From: Pseudomonas serboccidentalis
Lineage (GTDB): Bacteria; Pseudomonadota; Gammaproteobacteria; Pseudomonadales; Pseudomonadaceae
Assembly: GCF_028830055.1 (NCBI RefSeq)
Contig: NZ_CP101655.1
Location: 1,990,880-2,054,879, forward strand
Reading direction: 5' to 3'
Length of the DNA: 64,000 nucleotides
A program made the translations under genes and the position numbers. This document shows positions 35,994 through 45,040 of this stretch, piece by piece. Positions within the stretch are counted from its first letter, which is position 1. Each line of letters starts with the position of its first letter. The notes beneath the pieces were generated by a model. It saw nothing but the letters and a program-made list of their open reading frames with translations, had not been told where the DNA came from and made no database searches.

Positions 35994-36683
35994 ATGACCG
36001 AGAAGAAACTGGAAACCACGGTCGACCGCGTCTACCAAGGGGTTTACCAGGCGATCAGCAAGCGTTCGTTGCGTCCGGGGATGAAGCTGGGCGAAGCCTC
36101 GCTGGCCGAACTGTTCAATGTCAGCCGCACGTCGGTACGTGCCGCGCTCAAGCAACTGGAAGCCGAGGGACTGGTCACCACCGAACCCAACAAAGGCGCG
36201 TCGGTGTCGTTGCCCGGCAACGAAGAGATTCGCTCGCTGTTCGAAACCCGACGACTGATCGAGATCGGTATTGTCACTGAGCTGTGCCGACGCAAGGACA
36301 CGGCAGCCATGCAGGACTTGCGCGAGCATCTGCTGCTGGAAAACGAGGCCCGCGCGGCGGGCGATCACCAGCGACTGATTCATCTGCTCGGTGAGTTCCA
36401 CATCAAACTGGCGCGCAGCCTGAACAATCCGGTGCTGCTCGACTGGTTCCAGAAACTGATTTCCCGTGCCTCGCTGTACGTCGCCGCGCTGGATGACGAC
36501 AGCCATGAAGCCTGCCGCGACAATGAGCATCTACGCCTGATCGAGCATATCGAAGCGGGCGACCAGAGCGCCGCCATCGAGCTGACCTGCACGCATTTGA
36601 ACGGTATCGAAAAGGCCATTCTCGACGTCGCCGCGAAGATGAAAACTGGCTACCATCCGCTCAAACACCTGATCGGGGTCTGA
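35994..36683 (+). CDS. GntR-family regulator, FadR/FCD subfamily
   Basis: 229 aa. The winged helix at about residues 10-75 (VYQAISKRSLRPGMKLGEASLAELFNVSRTSVRAALKQLEAEGLV) is classic GntR. The C-terminal FCD domain has the expected metal/ligand pattern (FETRRLIEIGIV, GEFHIKLARSLNNPVL, NEHLRLIEHIEAGD). AAAGGAG lies 7-8 bases upstream. No metabolic gene is adjacent, so its target is unknown. Confidence 0.93.
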   Translation: MTEKKLETTVDRVYQGVYQAISKRSLRPGMKLGEASLAELFNVSRTSVRAALKQLEAEGLVTTEPNKGASVSLPGNEEIRSLFETRRLIEIGIVTELCRRKDTAAMQDLREHLLLENEARAAGDHQRLIHLLGEFHIKLARSLNNPVLLDWFQKLISRASLYVAALDDDSHEACRDNEHLRLIEHIEAGDQSAAIELTCTHLNGIEKAILDVAAKMKTGYHPLKHLIGV

Positions 36684-36816
36684 TCCGGGCCCGCTGTGAA
36701 ATCGGCTATACCTCTAATGAAACCAATAAGCTTGGCGACGCTCGAAACAGACGGGCGTCGCGTCGTTCTGGCGTCGCGATGTATCGGGCAAACATCACAG
36801 GACACCGAGTCAATCG

Positions 36817-38928
36817 ATGCAGTTTTTATCCGATAGCCACGGTTGTGACGGCTGGAAAGGCGAGATGGCCGGGCGCATTTGCGCGTTCGACTGGCGCCAG
36901 ACCGAACTCGGCCCGCTCGATACCTGGCCTGCCAGCCTGTGCAGCGCCGTGCAATTGATGCTGGCCTCACCGTTGCCGATGGTCATGCTCTGGGGCCGCG
37001 CCGGCTACATGATTTACAACGACGCCTACTCGCAGTTCGCCGGTGGCCGCCATCCGTACCTGTTGGGCGCGCCGGTGGAACTGGGCTGGCCGGAAGTCGC
37101 CGACTTCAACCGGCACGTGGTCGACACCTGCCTGGCGGGTGGCACCTTGTCCTACCGCAACAAGGAACTGGTGCTGTTGCGCGATGGCGTGCCCGAAGAC
37201 GTCTGGATGGATTTGTATTACAGCCCGGTGGCCAACGATGACGGCGTGCCGGCCGGGGTGATGGCAATGGTGGTGGAAACCACCGAGTTCATGCACTCCG
37301 AACGCTTGCGCCAGGCCGCTGAAGATGCGTATCGGGCGGACAACGAACGGGTGCGCCTGGCGCTGAATGCCGGGGCCTTGCTCGGCTCGTTTGTCTGGGA
37401 CGTGAAGAACAATGTGTTGTCGGCCGACGAGCGTTTCGCCCGGACGTTTTCGTATCCACCGGATCAGGACCTGAGCAACCTGTCGCAGTCCTTCACCGAA
37501 TCGCGGATCCACCCGGACGATCTGGCGTGGGTCCAGGATCGGGTCAATCATTCGTTGCAGACAGGCGAGCCGTATAACGCCGAGTACCGCGTATTGCGCG
37601 CGGACGGCAGTTATCTGTGGGTACTCGCCAGTGGTGCGTGCGAGTTCGATGAACACGGTGAGCCGTTTCGTTTCCCCGGCGTGTTGATCGACATCCATGA
37701 ACGCAAGAGCGCCGAAGAATCCCTGCTCAAATTCACCCGCAACCTGGAACAGCGCGTGGCCGATGAAGTGGACGCGCGGCTGGCCGCCGAAGAGCAGTTG
37801 CGCCAGTCGCAGAAGCTTGAAGCCATCGGCGGACTCACCGGCGGCGTGGCCCATGACTTCAATAACCTGTTGCAGGTGATCGCTGGCAACCTGCATTTGC
37901 TGGCGCGGCATGAGCCGGGCAATGCCAACGTGCAACGTCGGGTCAACGCCTCGCTGGCAGCGGTCGAACGCGGGGCCAAGCTGTCGTCGCAACTGCTCGC
38001 ATTCGCCAGGCGTCAACCGTTGTCGCCGGCGGTGTGCGATCCACGGCAGATCTTCGATGGCGTGGGTGAGTTGCTGCAGCGTGCGCTGGGTGAAACCATC
38101 CAGATCGACGTGCAATTGCCGCAAGAACCGTGGCACATCAACGTCGACCGCAATCAACTGGAAAACGCCATTCTCAACCTGGCGATCAACGCCCGGGACG
38201 CGATGAAGGGCGAGGGCACCATTGTCCTCAGCGCCCTCAACACGCGGCTGGACAGCACCTTTTGCGCCGGCAAAGGCATTGTCGCCGGTGATTTCGTGCG
38301 TGTGGCGGTCAGCGATACCGGCGCCGGCATCCCGCCGCAAATGCTCGAGCAGGTGTTCGAACCGTTCTTCACCACCAAGGCCGACGGCCAAGGCACCGGG
38401 CTTGGCTTGAGCATGGTGTTCGGCTTCGTCAAACAAAGTGGCGGGCATGTCGAGATCGACAGCACCCTGGGCGAAGGCACGCGCGTGCAGTTGTATTTTC
38501 CGCGCAGCCTGCGTCCGCTCCTTGATGAGGCGCCGAGTCTCGACAAGCAGCAGGGCGGCGGCCACGAAACCATTCTGGTGGTCGAGGACAACGACGCGGT
38601 GCGCGCCTCGGCCGTGGAGCTGCTGCGCGAAGAAGGTTACCGCGTGCTGACCGCCGGCAATGGCGACGTGGCGATGCAGATGCTGCTGGAAGGCACCGAA
38701 GTGGATCTGATTTTCACCGACGTGGTCATGCCGGGGCTGATCAAAAGTTCTGATCTGGCAGCCTGGGCCAAGGTGCAGGCGCCACCGGTGGCGGTGCTGT
38801 TCACCTCCGGCCACACCCGCGACATCATCTCGCGCAACCACCAGTTGAGCCCGGACACGCACTTGCTGGGCAAGCCGTACGGCCCGGAAGCGTTGTTGCA
38901 AATGATCCGGTCGGTGCTCAGTGCCTAG
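36817..38928 (+). CDS. Hybrid sensor histidine kinase with PAS domains and receiver
   Basis: 703 aa, no membrane helix, so cytoplasmic. Order: an N-terminal PAS-like domain (about 20-155), a second PAS/PAC (about 180-300, ending in VLIDIHERKSAEESL), a coiled linker, a HisKA domain with His346 in VAHDFNNLLQ, an HATPase domain (NQLENAILNLAINARDAM; DTGAGIP; GTGLGLSM) and a C-terminal receiver with phospho-acceptor Asp635 (LIFTDVVMPG). The HDFNNLL motif is typical of blue-light/PAS hybrid kinases of pseudomonads, but the flavin-binding NCRFLQ motif is absent, so the signal is not light through a LOV domain. No strong ribosome site precedes the ATG. Confidence 0.93.
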   Translation: MQFLSDSHGCDGWKGEMAGRICAFDWRQTELGPLDTWPASLCSAVQLMLASPLPMVMLWGRAGYMIYNDAYSQFAGGRHPYLLGAPVELGWPEVADFNRHVVDTCLAGGTLSYRNKELVLLRDGVPEDVWMDLYYSPVANDDGVPAGVMAMVVETTEFMHSERLRQAAEDAYRADNERVRLALNAGALLGSFVWDVKNNVLSADERFARTFSYPPDQDLSNLSQSFTESRIHPDDLAWVQDRVNHSLQTGEPYNAEYRVLRADGSYLWVLASGACEFDEHGEPFRFPGVLIDIHERKSAEESLLKFTRNLEQRVADEVDARLAAEEQLRQSQKLEAIGGLTGGVAHDFNNLLQVIAGNLHLLARHEPGNANVQRRVNASLAAVERGAKLSSQLLAFARRQPLSPAVCDPRQIFDGVGELLQRALGETIQIDVQLPQEPWHINVDRNQLENAILNLAINARDAMKGEGTIVLSALNTRLDSTFCAGKGIVAGDFVRVAVSDTGAGIPPQMLEQVFEPFFTTKADGQGTGLGLSMVFGFVKQSGGHVEIDSTLGEGTRVQLYFPRSLRPLLDEAPSLDKQQGGGHETILVVEDNDAVRASAVELLREEGYRVLTAGNGDVAMQMLLEGTEVDLIFTDVVMPGLIKSSDLAAWAKVQAPPVAVLFTSGHTRDIISRNHQLSPDTHLLGKPYGPEALLQMIRSVLSA

Positions 38929-38946
38929 CTGGCTAATTCCCAAGTC

Positions 38947-39083
38947 CCTGTGGCGAGGGAGCTTGCTCCCGCTCGGCTGCGCAGCAGTCGTAAATCCGGG
39001 AACCGCGGTTTACCTGCCGGGTTGATTCGTCCGGATTTGGGGCCGCTTCGCAGCCCAGCGGGAGCAAGCTCCCTCGCCACAGG
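38947..39083. repeat. REP palindrome, CTGTGGCGAGGGAGC family
   Basis: Inverted arms CCTGTGGCGAGGGAGCTTGC and its complement frame an internal CCGGATTT/AAATCCGG pair and a GCTGCG/CGCAGC pair. This is a third REP-like family, seen once here, between the hybrid kinase and the uvrA-like gene. Confidence 0.88.
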
Positions 39084-39122
39084 TTTTGTGTTCGACTCAC
39101 ATTTTCTGATCAAGGCCCGCCA

Positions 39123-41756
39123 ATGACTGCCAAACGCACCTCCAAAGCACCCGCCGGCATGGTTCGCGTGCGTGGCGCCCGTGAACACAATCTGAAGAAC
39201 GTCGACGTCGACATTCCTCGTGATGCGCTGGTGGTGTTCACCGGGGTGTCCGGTTCGGGCAAGTCGTCGCTGGCGTTTTCGACGCTGTATGCCGAAGCCC
39301 AGCGACGCTATTTCGAATCGGTGGCGCCGTATGCGCGGCGGCTGATCGATCAGGTCGGCGTGCCGGATGTCGATTCCATCGAAGGTTTGCCGCCGGCCGT
39401 GGCCTTGCAACAGCAGCGCGGCACGCCGAGCACGCGTTCGTCGGTGGGCAGCGTGACCACATTGTCGAGCCTGATCCGCATGCTCTATTCGCGGGCCGGC
39501 AGTTATCCGCCGGGGCAGCCGATGCTGTACGCCGAGGATTTCTCGCCGAACACCCCGCAGGGCGCCTGCCCTGAGTGCCACGGCCTCGGACGGGTCTATG
39601 AGGTCACCGAAGCACTGATGGTGCCCGACCCGAACCTGACCATCCGCCAACGCGCCGTGGCCTCCTGGCCGCTGGCGTGGCAGGGGCAGAATCTGCGCGA
39701 CATCCTGGTGACCATGGGTATCGACGTCGACATCCCCTGGAAGAAACTGCCGAAAAAACAGCGCGACTGGATTCTGTTCACCGAAGAAACCCCGACCGTG
39801 CCGGTGTACGCCGGGCTGACGCCGGAAGAAACCCGCGTCGCCCTCAAGCGCAAAATGGAGCCGAGTTATCAGGGCACCTTCACCGGCGCCCGGCGCTACA
39901 TCCTGCACACCTTCACTCATTCGCAAAGCGCGTTGATGAAGAAGCGGGTTTCGCAGTTCATGCTCGGCAGCCCGTGCCCGTTGTGCGACGGCAAGCGCCT
40001 CAAGCGCGAGGCGCTGTCGGTGAGGTTCGCCGGTTACGACATCGGTGAGCTGTCGCAGATGCCGTTGCTGCAGGTAGCCGAAGTATTGAAACCCGTGGCA
40101 GCGGCAGCGTATCTGGAACACGCCGAAGATACCGGCGAAACCCTGAGTCACGCGCAAACCCGTGAGGCTCGCCAGCAACGCGTCGCCCACGGTGCCAGCG
40201 GTCATGTCAGCGCGCCGGATGTACGCCATACGCCGAACCTGTCGCTGGAGAAGCGTCTGGCGGCGCAGCGCATTGCCGAGGATCTGCTGGAGCGAGTCAG
40301 CACCCTGACTGAGCTGGGCCTGGGTTATCTGGCGCTGGAGCGCAGCACGCCGACGCTGTCGTCCGGCGAGCTGCAACGTTTGCGTCTGGCAACGCAATTG
40401 GGTTCGCAGCTGTTCGGCGTGATTTACGTGCTCGACGAACCGTCCGCCGGCCTGCATCCGGCTGATGGCGAGGCGCTGTTCGAGGCCTTGCAGCGGCTGA
40501 AGGCCGACGGCAACACGCTGTTTGTGGTCGAGCATGATCTGGAAACCATGCGCCGCGCCGACTGGCTGATCGATGTCGGCCCGGCGGCGGGCGAGAAGGG
40601 TGGCCGGGTGCTGTACAGCGGTCCGCCGGCAGGGCTGGCCGAGATCGACGAATCGCAGACCCGGGCCTACCTGTTTGCCGAAGCCCGAGGCACCTCGCGC
40701 ACCGCACGCCAGCCGCGCGGCTGGCTGCAACTCGATGGCATCAGCCGCAATAACCTGAACAACCTCAGCGCCGAATTTCCCTTGGGCTGCTTCACCTCGG
40801 TGACTGGGGTTTCCGGCTCCGGCAAGTCGAGTCTGGTCAGTCAGGCGCTGCTGGAACTGGTGGGCGCGCAGCTGGGGCGGCCAGCGGTTGAGCAGGAGCC
40901 TGAAGAGCTCAGCCTCGAAGACGACGCACCGCAGGCCAGCAGTGGCCAGGTGACGGCGGGGCTGGAATCGATCAAGCGGCTGGTGCAGGTGGATCAGAAA
41001 CCGATTGGCCGTACGCCGCGTTCGAACCTGGCGACCTACACCGGGCTGTTCGACAACGTGCGCAAACTGTTCGCTGCCACCGCCGAAGCGCGGGCGGCGG
41101 GGTACGACGCCGGGCAGTTCTCCTTCAACGTCGCCAAGGGCCGTTGCCCGACCTGCGAGGGTGAGGGTTTTGTCAGCGTTGAATTGCTGTTCATGCCCAG
41201 TGTGTACGCGCCGTGCCCGACCTGCCATGGCGCGCGGTACAACCCGCAGACGTTGGCGATTCAGTGGCAAGGCTTGAGCATCGCGCAGGTGTTGCAACTG
41301 ACAGTGGACGAGGCGGTTGAGGTGTTCGCCGAACAGCCGGGGATTCACCGCTCACTGCAAGTGCTGCGTGACATCGGCCTGGGCTATCTGCGGCTCGGAC
41401 AACCGGCCACCGAGCTGTCCGGTGGCGAGGCGCAGCGCATCAAACTGGCCACCGAGCTGCAACGCAATCAGCGCGGCGCGACGTTGTACGTGCTGGATGA
41501 ACCGACCACTGGATTGCACCCGCGGGATGTCGACCGGTTGCTGGAGCAACTGGACAACCTGGTCACGGCGGGGCACACGGTGATCGTCGTCGAGCATGAA
41601 ATGCGCGTGGTGGCGCAGAGCGATTGGGTGATCGACATCGGCCCGGGGGCCGGGGATCAGGGCGGCAAAATTGTCGCCGCCGGCACACCGCAGAAAGTCG
41701 CCGCGAGCAAGAAGAGCCGCACGGCGCCGTTTCTGGCCCGGGCCTTGAGCCGATAA
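39123..41756 (+). CDS. UvrA-like excinuclease ATPase (UvrA2 type)
   Basis: 877 aa with two ABC ATPase modules: Walker [11 protein letters not shown] twice (about residues 42 and 562), ABC signatures [12 protein letters not shown] and [12 protein letters not shown], and Walker [15 protein letters not shown] and [13 protein letters not shown]. Zinc-finger cysteines are present (CPECHG, CPLCDG, CPTCEG...CPTCHG). It is shorter than housekeeping UvrA (about 940 aa), and the N-terminal region where UvrA binds UvrB looks reduced, as in class II UvrA proteins linked to drug or antibiotic tolerance. It stands alone. Confidence 0.92.
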   Translation: MTAKRTSKAPAGMVRVRGAREHNLKNVDVDIPRDALVVFTGVSGSGKSSLAFSTLYAEAQRRYFESVAPYARRLIDQVGVPDVDSIEGLPPAVALQQQRGTPSTRSSVGSVTTLSSLIRMLYSRAGSYPPGQPMLYAEDFSPNTPQGACPECHGLGRVYEVTEALMVPDPNLTIRQRAVASWPLAWQGQNLRDILVTMGIDVDIPWKKLPKKQRDWILFTEETPTVPVYAGLTPEETRVALKRKMEPSYQGTFTGARRYILHTFTHSQSALMKKRVSQFMLGSPCPLCDGKRLKREALSVRFAGYDIGELSQMPLLQVAEVLKPVAAAAYLEHAEDTGETLSHAQTREARQQRVAHGASGHVSAPDVRHTPNLSLEKRLAAQRIAEDLLERVSTLTELGLGYLALERSTPTLSSGELQRLRLATQLGSQLFGVIYVLDEPSAGLHPADGEALFEALQRLKADGNTLFVVEHDLETMRRADWLIDVGPAAGEKGGRVLYSGPPAGLAEIDESQTRAYLFAEARGTSRTARQPRGWLQLDGISRNNLNNLSAEFPLGCFTSVTGVSGSGKSSLVSQALLELVGAQLGRPAVEQEPEELSLEDDAPQASSGQVTAGLESIKRLVQVDQKPIGRTPRSNLATYTGLFDNVRKLFAATAEARAAGYDAGQFSFNVAKGRCPTCEGEGFVSVELLFMPSVYAPCPTCHGARYNPQTLAIQWQGLSIAQVLQLTVDEAVEVFAEQPGIHRSLQVLRDIGLGYLRLGQPATELSGGEAQRIKLATELQRNQRGATLYVLDEPTTGLHPRDVDRLLEQLDNLVTAGHTVIVVEHEMRVVAQSDWVIDIGPGAGDQGGKIVAAGTPQKVAASKKSRTAPFLARALSR

Positions 41757-41776
41757 CTGCGGTGTCCCGAACGGCC

Positions 41777-42205
41777 CTTTCGCGAGCAGGCTCACTCCTA
41801 CATGTTTATGGGTGTATTCAGAAGATGAGTACACCGTAATCCCCTGTAGGCGTGAGCCTGCTCGCGATAGCGGAGTATCAGCAAAGCAGGAGTTGGCTGA
41901 CTTGACGCCATCGCGAGCAGGCTCACTCCCACACGTTTATGGCTGTATTCAGAAGATGAGTACACCGTAATCCCCTGTAGAAGTGAGCCTGCTCGCGATA
42001 GCGGAGTATCAGCGAAGCAGGAGTTGGCTGACCTGACGCCATCGCGAGCAGGCTCACTCCTACACGTTTATGGGTGTATTCAGAAGATGAGTACACCGTA
42101 ATCCTCTGTAGGCGTGAGCCTGCTCGCGATAGCGGAGTATCAGCAAAGCAGGAGTTGGCTGACCTGACGCCATCGCGAGCAGGCTCACTCCTACAGGGTC
42201 TGGAG
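41777..42205. repeat. Tandem array of 131-bp REP-containing units
   Basis: Three units begin with TGTATTCAGAAGATGAG at 41813, 41944 and 42075, an exact 131-bp period, with a partial copy on the left. Each unit holds an inverted pair of the GTAGGNGTGAGCCTGCTCGC REP motif. The unit motif TTCAGAAGATGAGT reappears in inverted form at 42209-42222, closing the array. There is no gene in the 577 bp between uvrA2 and 42334. Confidence 0.92.
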
Positions 42206-42333
42206 TCGACTCATCTTCTGAAAACTGTCGCGTGTTCGAAACCAGCGATGTTTTGAACGTTGGCGCTACCCAGGCTTCGAATCTTCAAGGCCGGCCGGTT
42301 TCAGTCGCGCCGGTAGTGAAAAACGAGGTGGTT

Positions 42334-42519
42334 ATGAACGACCAAACGAAGCAGCAACAGACCGATGGCGATCAGGCACAAAGTGCCGATCCGGCGGTGG
42401 ATCAGAAGAACAAGCATACCGACAATGACAATGACTTCAGCCCGGGCTTCAAACCGCAGCCTGATCGTGCAAAGCCGGGTGAGGAGACGGACGCCGATAT
42501 TGACACGGACGGGGGCTAG
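42334..42519 (+). CDS. Small hydrophilic acidic protein
   Basis: 61 aa from the ATG at 42334, which has ACGAGG upstream; the longer frame from 42232 begins inside the repeat edge. It is rich in Asp, Gln, Asn, Lys and Pro, has no Cys or hydrophobic segment, and is probably disordered. I do not recognise a family. Its leader (CGAGGTG-TTATGAAC) is nearly the same as that of the small gene at 43654. A strong bidirectional terminator follows. Confidence 0.6.
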   Translation: MNDQTKQQQTDGDQAQSADPAVDQKNKHTDNDNDFSPGFKPQPDRAKPGEETDADIDTDGG

Positions 42520-42536
42520 TCCACGGTAGAAACGAT

Positions 42537-42565
42537 AAGGCCGCATTCAATGAATGCGGCCTTTT
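42537..42565. terminator. Bidirectional terminator
   Basis: AAGGCCGCATTCA pairs with TGAATGCGGCCTT and is followed by T5 on the plus strand. It lies between the converging small gene (ends 42519) and the DUF4142 gene (ends 42576). Confidence 0.88.
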
Positions 42566-42575
42566 TGGTGCGCCG

Positions 42576-43097
42576 TTACTTGCCTGGATGCTTGGCCTGC
42601 AGCTCTTTGGCGGCCGTCAGGTGTTTTTCCAGCGCCGGCAGCATTTTCTGCGCGAAGGCTTTCAGCTCGGTAGCGCCCTTGGTCTTGTCGTCGGTCACGG
42701 TGTTGGCTTCTTTCTTGAACAGTTCGATGGTTTCTTCGTGGGCCTTGACCTGGTTGTTGGCGTAGGCCGCGTCGAAGGACTCATCGCGCATGTCGAGAAT
42801 CTTTTCCTTGGCCTGTTTGACCAGGGTGGTGGTGTCCGGGACCTCGATGTCATTGGCCTTGGCAATGCTGGCCAGTTCGTCGTTGGCCTTGCCATGGTCG
42901 GTGATCATCATGTTGGCGAACGCCTTGATGTCGGCCGACTGGCTTTTCTCCAGAGCGAGGCGGCTGGTCTCGATCTCCGAGATGCCACCGGCAGCGGCGT
43001 TGTCGACAAAACTGTTCGAGGTGGCGGCGAAGGCACTGCCCATACCACTGCTCAAAGCGACAGCCAATACGAGATGACGCAGGTTGAATCCGTCCAT
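42576..43097 (-). CDS. DUF4142 periplasmic protein
   Basis: 173 aa. The start at 43097 is set by GGAGAAACACC in front and by a clean signal peptide (LVLAVALSSGMGSAFA). The mature part is all-helical and ferritin-like, with the DUF4142 pattern (FVDNAAAGGISEIETSRLALEKS, ADIKAFANMMITDHGKANDEL, FAQKMLPALEKHL). Function is unknown; such genes are often stress-induced in bacteria. It shares a terminator with the converging small gene. Confidence 0.9.
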   Translation of the reverse strand: MDGFNLRHLVLAVALSSGMGSAFAATSNSFVDNAAAGGISEIETSRLALEKSQSADIKAFANMMITDHGKANDELASIAKANDIEVPDTTTLVKQAKEKILDMRDESFDAAYANNQVKAHEETIELFKKEANTVTDDKTKGATELKAFAQKMLPALEKHLTAAKELQAKHPGK

Positions 43098-43301
43098 TGG
43101 TGTTTCTCCACTCAGGTTTTTGTTGACGTTATTCAATGGAGGGAGCGACGCGGGTAAAGGTTTGATCGCGTTTACGACAGGGCGACGAACGGCCACCGCT
43201 GGTCTGACAGGTGGTCGACAGAACGGCCTAACCAAGGCCATTCTGATACTCGCTGACGCAATCGGTCGCGTCGGCTGCCGATCAACTGACGGAGGTGTTC
43301 C

Positions 43302-43544
43302 ATGCCGGTTCCCCATGACCTGTTTCAGGACTTGAGCTGCACGAAGGAAGAGATCCAGCAAAAACGCACCCAGGATCCACGACTGGATTCACTGATCAAC
43401 AAGTATTCCCAGGCTGACGCTGAGGTGGTCAAGGCCGAAACGGCCACCTCGGACGCCCCCAGCGACGACGCACTCAAAAAACTCAAAGAGAAGCGTCTGA
43501 AGGTCAAGGACGAAATTGTCAGCCATTTGCAGGCTCCGTCCTGA
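43302..43544 (+). CDS. DUF465-like small helical protein
   Basis: 80 aa. GGAGG sits 6 bases before the ATG. The sequence is almost entirely helical with a coiled-coil look (KEEIQQKRTQDPRLDSLINKYSQADAEV...DALKKLKEKRLKVKDEI), matching YdcH/DUF465 proteins. Cytoplasmic; function unknown. Confidence 0.82.
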   Translation: MPVPHDLFQDLSCTKEEIQQKRTQDPRLDSLINKYSQADAEVVKAETATSDAPSDDALKKLKEKRLKVKDEIVSHLQAPS

Positions 43545-43653
43545 TCGTCGGGTGATCCGCCGACCCACGGTTGCGGATTGATTGGAACGACAGCCACCAC
43601 CGGCACCTCGAATGTTCAGAGTCTTCATTCAGCGACTCTTTACGAGGTGCCTT

Positions 43654-43818
43654 ATGAACAAACCCAGATTCCCCAGTGAAGAGCAGGGCGCATTCGACCC
43701 GGTTCCAACGCATCCGGAGCCCAACAGCCCGGCCCACACCACGACGCGGCCTGAAGAACCGGACGAGGATCTTCCCGAAGACGAAGATCCCGACAAGTTC
43801 GACAGGTCCGGAAACTGA
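43654..43818 (+). CDS. Small acidic proline-rich protein
   Basis: 54 aa from the ATG at 43654, preceded by TACGAGGTGCCTT. It is rich in Pro, Glu and Asp (EEPDEDLPEDEDPDKF), with no hydrophobic segment, so probably disordered. No family recognised. It shares its leader pattern with the 61-aa gene at 42334, and the two flank the DUF4142 and DUF465 genes. Confidence 0.55.
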   Translation: MNKPRFPSEEQGAFDPVPTHPEPNSPAHTTTRPEEPDEDLPEDEDPDKFDRSGN

Positions 43819-43826
43819 CAGATCGC

Positions 43827-43958
43827 TTTCGCGAGCAGGCTCGCTCCCACAGTTGAAATGCAATCCTCCGTAGGAGTGAGCTTGCTCGCGAAGAGGCCAG
43901 CACAGTCGATATCGTCATCGCCTGACGCACCGCGTTCGCGAGCAAGCTCGCTCCCACA
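43827..43958. repeat. Cluster of three REP half-units, GTAGGAGTGAGC family
   Basis: Copies of TTCGCGAGCANGCTCGCTCC occur at 43829, inverted near 43871 and again near 43935, alternating in orientation. They fill the gap between the small acidic gene and the strictosidine-synthase-like gene. Confidence 0.85.
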
Positions 43959-43969
43959 TTTGCCAGGCA

Positions 43970-45040
43970 TCACTTCAACGCATCCGCCAACGGCAACCGC
44001 GCCATGTGCGAAGCCTTCAACGAACCCAGATACAACCAGTCTCCATACTCGCGCGCCGTGGTGATCGGCGAGTAATTGCCGCTGCTGGCATCCTGCAGAT
44101 TGGCGATCACCTTGCCCTCCAGATCCAGCCCCAGCACAAACCCGCGTTTCTCCACCGGTTTGGGCAGCACGGTCAGTGCCCGCACGATCATCTTGCGCAG
44201 CAACGGATGCCCGGCGGTGCCATCGAGCAAGGCGTTGCGTGGCGCGTAGAGCGCGACCCAGAAGCGGTTGCTGCCATTGAACGCGAGGTTGTCTGGCAGG
44301 CCCGGCAGGTTGTCGATGAACAGGTCGTGGGTTCCTGCCTTGGGGCCGCTCAGCCAGTAGCGACTGATGCGATAGGCGCCGGTTTCATTGACCAGCACAT
44401 AGGCGTCATCCGGGCCGAGGGTCACGCCGTTGGCGAACTGCAGCTTGTCCAGCAGCACGCTGGTCTTGCCGGTCTGAAAGTCGTAGCGCAGCAAACGCCC
44501 GTCGCCACCGTGCTCGATGATCGCCTCACCGTCATGGCCGTAGCCCCAGCGGCTGCTGGCATCGCTGAAATAGGCATAATGCCCGGGCTTGTCGATGGCC
44601 ACATCGTCGGTGAAGCCGAACGGCACACCGTTGGCTTCCGTGGTCAGGGCGGTCAGTCGCCCTTGGGCGTCGAGTGACAGCAAGCCCTTGACCCCGTCGG
44701 CGATCACCAGCAAACCGTTGGGATGCCGCGCCAGACCGAGAGGGCGGCCGCCAGTGTCGCTCAGAACTTTGCGCGTCTTGCCGTCGAGGCTGGTGCGGAT
44801 CAGCCGGCCGTCATGCAGGCCGGTGATCAGGAAGTCGCCTTCCAGCAGCAGTGCTTCCGGGCCATCGATGTCGCCCGGACCGACCTGTTCGACAGCCTTT
44901 AGCCGCTGGTTTTCGGCGTACAGCCCTTCGCTCAACGACGGTGCCGGTGGCGGCTTCCAGGCCACCGGTTGCACCTTGGTCGGCATCAGCAGCAGAAACG
45001 CGATGATGAGGATGACCAGCAGCAACAGCAGTCGCTTCAT
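43970..45040 (-). CDS. Strictosidine synthase/SMP-30-like six-bladed propeller protein
   Basis: 356 aa. An N-terminal membrane anchor or signal (LLLLLVILIIAFLLLMP) is followed by a beta-propeller with the strictosidine-synthase-like pattern (GPGDIDGPEALLLEGDFLITG, GRPLGLARHPNGLLVIAD, GFTDDVAIDKPGHYAYFSDAS, QFANGVTLGPDDAYVLVNETG, NLAFNGSNRFWVAL). Members are usually lactonases or esterases, not true strictosidine synthases. Its start overlaps the stop of the upstream hydroxylase fusion gene (ATGA), so the two are translationally coupled and probably act on the same lipid-like or lactone substrate. Confidence 0.87.
   Translation of the reverse strand: MKRLLLLLVILIIAFLLLMPTKVQPVAWKPPPAPSLSEGLYAENQRLKAVEQVGPGDIDGPEALLLEGDFLITGLHDGRLIRTSLDGKTRKVLSDTGGRPLGLARHPNGLLVIADGVKGLLSLDAQGRLTALTTEANGVPFGFTDDVAIDKPGHYAYFSDASSRWGYGHDGEAIIEHGGDGRLLRYDFQTGKTSVLLDKLQFANGVTLGPDDAYVLVNETGAYRISRYWLSGPKAGTHDLFIDNLPGLPDNLAFNGSNRFWVALYAPRNALLDGTAGHPLLRKMIVRALTVLPKPVEKRGFVLGLDLEGKVIANLQDASSGNYSPITTAREYGDWLYLGSLKASHMARLPLADALK

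Noticed and set aside
41777..42205. Possible CRISPR array (regular spaced repeats)
   Set aside because: Repeats are 131-bp head-to-tail units with nearly identical spacers and internal REP palindromes; there are no cas genes and no unique spacers.
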